Source: Paenibacillus taihuensis (GTDB lineage Bacteria; Bacillota; Bacilli; Paenibacillales; Paenibacillaceae). From it: DNA of 64,000 nt. Made by a program: the position numbers and the translations under genes. The notes beneath the pieces are model-generated. The model worked only from the letters and a program-made list of their open reading frames with translations, was not told the DNA's origin and did no database searches. This document shows, piece by piece, positions 60,288 through 64,000 of the stretch; the first letter of the stretch is position 1, and every line of letters starts with the position of its first letter. The DNA is taken from contig NZ_QTTN01000008.1 in NCBI RefSeq assembly GCF_003386535.1, positions 152,496-216,495 on the forward strand, written 5' to 3'.

Positions 60288-61028
60288 TTACCTTCGCCTT
60301 GAAACCCGCCCGAACCCGACTCTTGTCTTCGGCTTCGACTTCTTCGGCGGCGTGAACCAGCTCGACTTCTTGCCGCTGTCCGAGCCCCGCGTAATTTTGC
60401 CGGAGGATTTGGGGGGCGCTTTATTGAATAGGCCGCCTTCGCCAACTCTGCTCGTATCCGCATTTTTCGACCGTTTGAAGATCGACCCCGTCCGGTTAAC
60501 CGTCATTGGCGGGATGGCTTTCTTCTCCTGAGCCGAAGGTGCATGATAGTTGCCCGTATTCGGCTTATACTTGTCACGGTCATAATAGCCGCGGTAAGAC
60601 CCTTGACCATAACGACCGTTATCGAACAGATCGCTCAGCAGGCTGGCAAGCAGATACCCTTGCAAGAAGCTTGAGCTGTAGTTGTTACGCACATATTCCT
60701 TCGTATCGACTTCAACTAGCGTATCCTCGGGCTTCTTCGCATCCTGCTGGAGGTGGATGATTTTGTCCGAGTAGACCAGGAACATATGGTCCGTCTTCTC
60801 AGCCGATTGCTGCTGCGGCTTCGACTCATCGATGAGCGCCTTTGCGACTTCCGGTACGCTAACCCCAGCAGCCCTGTACACATAGGACGTTTGAGACCCG
60901 CTTCCATTCACCGATTCAAGCGGATACTTCTCTTGAATCGTCTCTTCGATGCCGCAAGCGGCAAGCAGAGGGAAGATCAGCGAGATGACGAGCAATATTT
61001 TGATCAAATAAGAACGATTGATTCGCAC
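60288..61028 (-). CDS. DUF4247 lipoprotein
   Basis: A 246-residue protein with a lipoprotein signal (residues 1-25: LVISLIFPLLAACG, lipobox LAAC). The conserved DUF4247 part covers about 30-135 (HMFLVYSDKIIHLQQDAKKP; LQGYLLASLLSDLFDNG). The C-terminal ~100 residues are basic and Lys/Ser/Gly-rich (about 180-246), likely disordered and able to contact the wall or anionic lipid. It is the last gene of a four-gene operon after pspA, DUF350 and DUF4178, 16 bp after DUF4178. GTG start with AGGGGTGG upstream. Function unknown. Confidence 0.85.
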   Translation of the reverse strand: MRINRSYLIKILLVISLIFPLLAACGIEETIQEKYPLESVNGSGSQTSYVYRAAGVSVPEVAKALIDESKPQQQSAEKTDHMFLVYSDKIIHLQQDAKKPEDTLVEVDTKEYVRNNYSSSFLQGYLLASLLSDLFDNGRYGQGSYRGYYDRDKYKPNTGNYHAPSAQEKKAIPPMTVNRTGSIFKRSKNADTSRVGEGGLFNKAPPKSSGKITRGSDSGKKSSWFTPPKKSKPKTRVGFGRVSRRR

Positions 61029-61044
61029 TTTAGCTCATCCACCC

Positions 61045-61551
61045 CTAACTGCCGCGGAGTACGCGAACATCGGCTGGCAGCACATCTTCACCTTCGTACA
61101 GCATGAATCGGCCATCCTGCCATTCAATGCGCAGCAGCTTCATATCATCGGACTGGAACTGCCACACATACTGCTCGCCGCCCTGCACGAAAGGAGTCCG
61201 GCCTGTCGTCACAACAAAGCCGGAGTACTGCTCCTCGAGATAATACATCCGGTCATCGAGTTCAAGCTCGGTCGGCACTTCCTCAATCGAATCGAGTCTG
61301 CCGTCGATTTCCCCATACAAGGCGAACTCGGTCCGTTCCCGCTCCTCAATCGTCAAGTAACGGATTGCGGAGCCGTCCTGCAGCGTAAGCACGACAATAT
61401 TGCGCTGGCGGTTATGCAGCCGACCGACCACTTGATACGTTACGAGCGACACTTCACAGACGTCGCCAGGACCGATTGTCGGCATGCTCTTCTCCGCTCG
61501 CGGCGGTTCCGGCTTCGCCATAATATTTTTAATTCGTTTAAATAAACTCAT
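61045..61551 (-). CDS. DUF4178 protein
   Basis: A 168-residue DUF4178 protein. GPGDVCEVSLVTYQVVGRLH (about 28-47) starts a beta-rich domain that continues with NIVVLTLQDGSAIRYLTIEE and YLEEQYSGFVVTTGRTPFVQ. No signal peptide or membrane segment; the family often occurs near PspA and DUF350 genes and its role is unknown. It follows the DUF350 gene by 26 bp and precedes DUF4247 by 16 bp, which indicates one transcript. Confidence 0.87.
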   Translation of the reverse strand: MSLFKRIKNIMAKPEPPRAEKSMPTIGPGDVCEVSLVTYQVVGRLHNRQRNIVVLTLQDGSAIRYLTIEERERTEFALYGEIDGRLDSIEEVPTELELDDRMYYLEEQYSGFVVTTGRTPFVQGGEQYVWQFQSDDMKLLRIEWQDGRFMLYEGEDVLPADVRVLRGS

Positions 61552-61577
61552 CTGCTATAACTCCCTAATGTTCAAGT

Positions 61578-61982
61578 TTATAGGCACGAACCGATTACGA
61601 GCGCTCCCGCGATATGCAATGAGCCTGCCAGCAGCGCATGTGACATCTTGCCGTCCTTCGTGCCTTCGCCCAGATCAAGGGAGACGGTCGACCGAAGCAC
61701 GATTTCGACCAAGCTCTCGATTACGAGCAAGATGACGAAAGAAACGACCGACGCCAACAGCGCATCACCAAGATGGCTAGAGCTTGCGATCGATTGGGAC
61801 AGAATGTACGCTTGGGCGAGCAGTTTCATGATGAATCGGCTCGTTACCGCCACATTGCCCTTCTTGATTTCCTCCAAATCTTTGTACCGCGTAAACATGG
61901 AATCGACCGCCATCAGCACGATGAGCAGCACCGCACCTGCGCCTGTCCAAACCAGAATAGCTACCATATCATGCAATGTCAT
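61578..61982 (-). CDS. DUF350 membrane protein (YjfL-like)
   Basis: The 134-residue product has three to four membrane segments (about residues 5-29, 65-95 and 113-134: ILVWTGAGAVLLIVLMAVDS; SVVSFVILLVIESLVEIVL). DUF350 proteins occur with PspA-like proteins in E. coli (YjfJ-YjfL) and other bacteria. It lies 135 bp after pspA; a palindrome CCAGGCGCCTGG and T-run in that gap might reduce read-through. GGAGG lies 9 nt before ATG. Confidence 0.88.
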   Translation of the reverse strand: MTLHDMVAILVWTGAGAVLLIVLMAVDSMFTRYKDLEEIKKGNVAVTSRFIMKLLAQAYILSQSIASSSHLGDALLASVVSFVILLVIESLVEIVLRSTVSLDLGEGTKDGKMSHALLAGSLHIAGALVIGSCL

Positions 61983-62117
61983 CGGAAATGTCCTCCATCA
62001 TCAATATGCGTTCATGCACCTTTCAAAGAAAAAACGCCGCCAGGCGCCTGGATCGACCAGCCTTCCTAAGCAGACGTTCTTTCTTCTTTCGGGCGTCAAG
62101 CGCGATAGCTTACTTGT

Positions 62118-62789
62118 TTACTCTTTGTTCTCGTATTTCTTCATCAGCGCGGCAAGCTCATCTTCAACCGCTTTGTCCTTGCCTAGCGCTTCGAATTCAT
62201 CGTCAAGCGACTTCGCCTTGCTGTTCATTTCGTTGCTCGCTTCCGCATGCGCTTCAGCTTGGAGCATCTTCTCTTCCATACGTTTCAGGCCAGCCATTGC
62301 CGTATCGGAGCTGAATCCTGCCATCGACTTGTTAATCTCCGCTTGCGCCTTCGCTGCCTGGTAACGAGCGACAAGCGTCTCACGCTTGTTCTTCATCTCC
62401 GTCAGCTGATTGCGCATTTCTGTCAGCTTCGCACGCAGATTGTCGGCAGCAGCCTTGTTCTGATCGAAGCTTGCTTTGTACTCATCGCGCTTCTGCTGTG
62501 CCGTTTTCTTCTCTTCCAGCGCACGGCGGGCAAGATCGATATTCTGCATCGAAGCGGCTGTGTGAGCTTGCTCTTCACGTCGTTGTACGAGCGCCTCTTG
62601 CTCTTCATACAGCTGCTTGAATTTCTTCTCGATTGCGATTTGCGATGCAACGGCTTTCTCCGCATCCTCGAGATCTTCCTGCATATCGCGGATGTACTGG
62701 TCAGTCAGTTTAATCGGATCTTCCGCTTTCTCAATTAATGCATATACGTTAGACATCGTCAGGTCTCTCAATCGTTTAAATACAGACAT
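62118..62789 (-). CDS. pspA: PspA/IM30 family membrane stress protein
   Basis: A 223-residue helical protein. It begins MSVFKRLRDLTMSNVYALIE, the amphipathic membrane-binding helix, and continues as coiled coil to about residue 215 (DPIKLTDQYIRDMQEDLEDA; EMRNQLTEMKNKRETLVARY). PspA/IM30 proteins form scaffold rings or rods that stabilise damaged membranes. First gene of the operon pspA-DUF350-DUF4178-DUF4247; GAGGAGG precedes ATG. A sigma-W-like promoter (62840-62868) lies upstream, as for B. subtilis pspA. Confidence 0.93.
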   Translation of the reverse strand: MSVFKRLRDLTMSNVYALIEKAEDPIKLTDQYIRDMQEDLEDAEKAVASQIAIEKKFKQLYEEQEALVQRREEQAHTAASMQNIDLARRALEEKKTAQQKRDEYKASFDQNKAAADNLRAKLTEMRNQLTEMKNKRETLVARYQAAKAQAEINKSMAGFSSDTAMAGLKRMEEKMLQAEAHAEASNEMNSKAKSLDDEFEALGKDKAVEDELAALMKKYENKE

Positions 62790-62839
62790 GGTTCTTAGTT
62801 CCTCCTCGAAAATGTTGTTCGTTATTGTTCATGCTCTCT

Positions 62840-62868
62840 AATACGGCACATCCGGGACAGATGTTTCA
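62840..62868 (-). promoter_or_regulatory. Sigma-W-like promoter of the pspA operon
   Basis: On the minus strand TGAAAC (62868-62863), 17 nt, CGTATT (62845-62840). This is a close match to TGAAAC-N16/17-CGTA. The pspA gene of B. subtilis is a sigma-W target. Confidence 0.78.
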
Positions 62869-62931
62869 AAATTATTTTATGGATTTATCATACCCGTTTT
62901 CTGCAACAAAATGGAAGCCGTTAGCTGTCGT

Positions 62932-63825
62932 TTACACGCCCCACTTCGCCCGCGCTTCTTCCATGCTGACCATCGGACCTGCGTGCCAGCCATAATGCCC
63001 TTTCGGCTTGGCGCCGATCCAGCGTTCATCGACAGGCTCACTTTGGAGCTGATACCTGGTGTCCGCACTGAACCGGTAACGGTTCGTCTGATTCGTCAGC
63101 GAGCCATGCATGGTGTACATACCGAAGATGAGCGCATCGCCTGCTCTGAATTCCGCCGTTGCCCATTTGCCGCCGAATTTCTCGACGAGCTCGAGCGGAT
63201 CATCGGTGAACCAGCCATCCACACGGTCACGGTCGACATCCATCTGTCCATAGGTTTCGCGAACGCGGTCAAAATGCTGCGAGCCGAGCAGTATCGCAAG
63301 TCCGCCAAGCTCGTAGGAGATATCGTCAAGCGGCGTCCAGAGCGTGTACAAATTCTTGGTGCCTCGCCCCATGTACACAATATCATAATGCGCCCCAGTG
63401 AAGTCACCTGTGCCGACGGCCCGTATCCACTTGTAATCGTATGTAAGCGATGGTCCGCCTAGAAATCGATCGAAGAATCGCATCGTTGACTCGCTATTCA
63501 CCACATCAAGCAGTTCCTGAGGCTGATTCTCACTGCCCAGAAAGGCAGCGCCTTTATTTTGTCCATTAATGACGCCATCTTCAATCGGTGTTCCCGCCAT
63601 GAGTTTACCTTGATCAGCAATACGCCGCAAATAAGCGAGTCTTGCCTGCTGTACCATCGTGCGGTCATGAAAGCTGCGAATGAATAAGTAACCGTCTTCC
63701 TTCAGCCTCTCTCGGAGTGCCGCCTCATCATCCAGAATATCATTCGACTCCCGCAGCTCCGTCATGTACGGTCCGTTCATGACCAATTCACGCGTGCCCA
63801 TCTTAACCACTTGTTCCCTACTCAT
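62932..63825 (-). CDS. Phytanoyl-CoA dioxygenase (PhyH) family protein
   Basis: A 297-residue Fe(II)/2-oxoglutarate oxygenase. The HxD motif is GAHYDIVYMG (His146, Asp148), the distal ligand is His240 in YTMHGSLTNQTNRY and the 2-oxoglutarate Arg is just after it. The N-terminal ~90 residues are helical. Substrate is unknown: bacterial PhyH proteins act on many small molecules. ATG at 63825 has GGGAGG 8 nt upstream; the open frame continues to 63987 but that part lies in the group II intron end. Transcribed toward pspA's upstream region, with no operon partner seen. Confidence 0.9.
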   Translation of the reverse strand: MSREQVVKMGTRELVMNGPYMTELRESNDILDDEAALRERLKEDGYLFIRSFHDRTMVQQARLAYLRRIADQGKLMAGTPIEDGVINGQNKGAAFLGSENQPQELLDVVNSESTMRFFDRFLGGPSLTYDYKWIRAVGTGDFTGAHYDIVYMGRGTKNLYTLWTPLDDISYELGGLAILLGSQHFDRVRETYGQMDVDRDRVDGWFTDDPLELVEKFGGKWATAEFRAGDALIFGMYTMHGSLTNQTNRYRFSADTRYQLQSEPVDERWIGAKPKGHYGWHAGPMVSMEEARAKWGV

Positions 63826-63910
63826 TCGATACGCCTCCCAATATTTTGAAGCTACATCTAGTCCAAGTATAAGCCGCGGCGGCAGGTTTGTCTTTGCGCT
63901 AACTGATAAA

Positions 63911-64000
63911 ATCGAGTAGGCCCATGCGCAATTGCATGGGCCTCTCACAGATCCGGACGTGCGGGTCATCGCATCCGGCTCCTCCATGATTATCCCCGTT
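63911..64000 (-). mobile_element. Group II intron, 3' end (domains V and VI), cut by window edge
   Basis: On the minus strand, GAGCCGGATGCG and CGCACGTCCGGATC form a domain V-like hairpin. It is followed by a domain VI-like stem: GAGA-GGCCCATGC pairs with GCATGGGCC-T-CTC, leaving a bulged A. The sequence then ends CTCGAT, six bases after that A, as group II introns end in AY. So the intron 3' splice site would be between 63911 and 63910. The maturase ORF and 5' end lie beyond 64000. The base at the third position of the domain V stem is not a perfect pair. Confidence 0.75.

Noticed and set aside
63826..63987. N-terminal extension of the PhyH frame (54 residues)
   Set aside because: It has no SD, and part of it is the group II intron end; ATG at 63825 has a strong SD and gives the normal family length.

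Overview
The window looks like an ordinary chromosomal segment of an endospore-forming Firmicute, most likely Paenibacillus or a close relative (Paenibacillaceae). The evidence is a gerP spore-coat operon with a YjcZ-type mini-gene, CcpA with cre-like sites, two T-box leaders (tyrS, thrS), strong Shine-Dalgarno (SD) sequences with frequent GTG and TTG starts, and Bacillus-type neighbourhoods (ylbF-ylbG, ylaN near ftsW, acsA/acuAC/ccpA/ytxJ). I see no rRNA, tRNA, CRISPR array or prophage. The only clear mobile element is the 3' end of a group II intron at the right edge.

Layout. 1-8100: end of rqcH; a LysR-PHP pair; ylbG and ylbF; an XPB-like helicase overlapping a helicase-associated protein; a CBS protein. 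8100-17600: M20 amidohydrolase, YugN-like protein and FtsW, Asp23, a Ca2+/H+ antiporter, YlaN, an HPr-like protein without the phosphorylatable His, an M29 aminopeptidase, a lipoprotein, a GAF-GGDEF cyclase. 17600-23100: rpsD with a structured leader, a decayed GH127 fragment, NfeD-flotillin behind a sigma-W-like promoter, tyrS with T-box. 23100-33600: class A PBP, acsA divergent from acuA-acuC, mtnN, ccpA, ytxJ, a zinc-ribbon protein, a DJ-1/PfpI protein. 33600-41600: a PTS EIICBA overlapping ptsI, a CoA-binding protein, aroA-aroK, gnd. 41600-48300: unknown proteins, Hsp20-like protein divergent from gerPABCDE, the YjcZ-like gene, thrS with T-box. 48300-56200: glycogen operon glgB-glgC-glgD-glgA-GH15. 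56200-64000: an iron-type alcohol dehydrogenase, an AraC regulator, an LplT-like transporter, a pspA-DUF350-DUF4178-DUF4247 operon behind a sigma-W-like promoter, a phytanoyl-CoA dioxygenase family protein and the intron end.

Shared themes. Carbon control: ccpA lies beside acetate-activation genes, and cre-like sites sit at the acsA and PTS promoters. Envelope stress: two separate membrane-protein operons (NfeD-flotillin and PspA) carry sigma-W-like promoters, as their counterparts do in Bacillus subtilis. Sporulation and germination: gerP, Hsp20 and YjcZ lie together. All assignments come from reading the sequence and recalling families; no database search was run. Where SD spacing decided a start, the chosen start is given.
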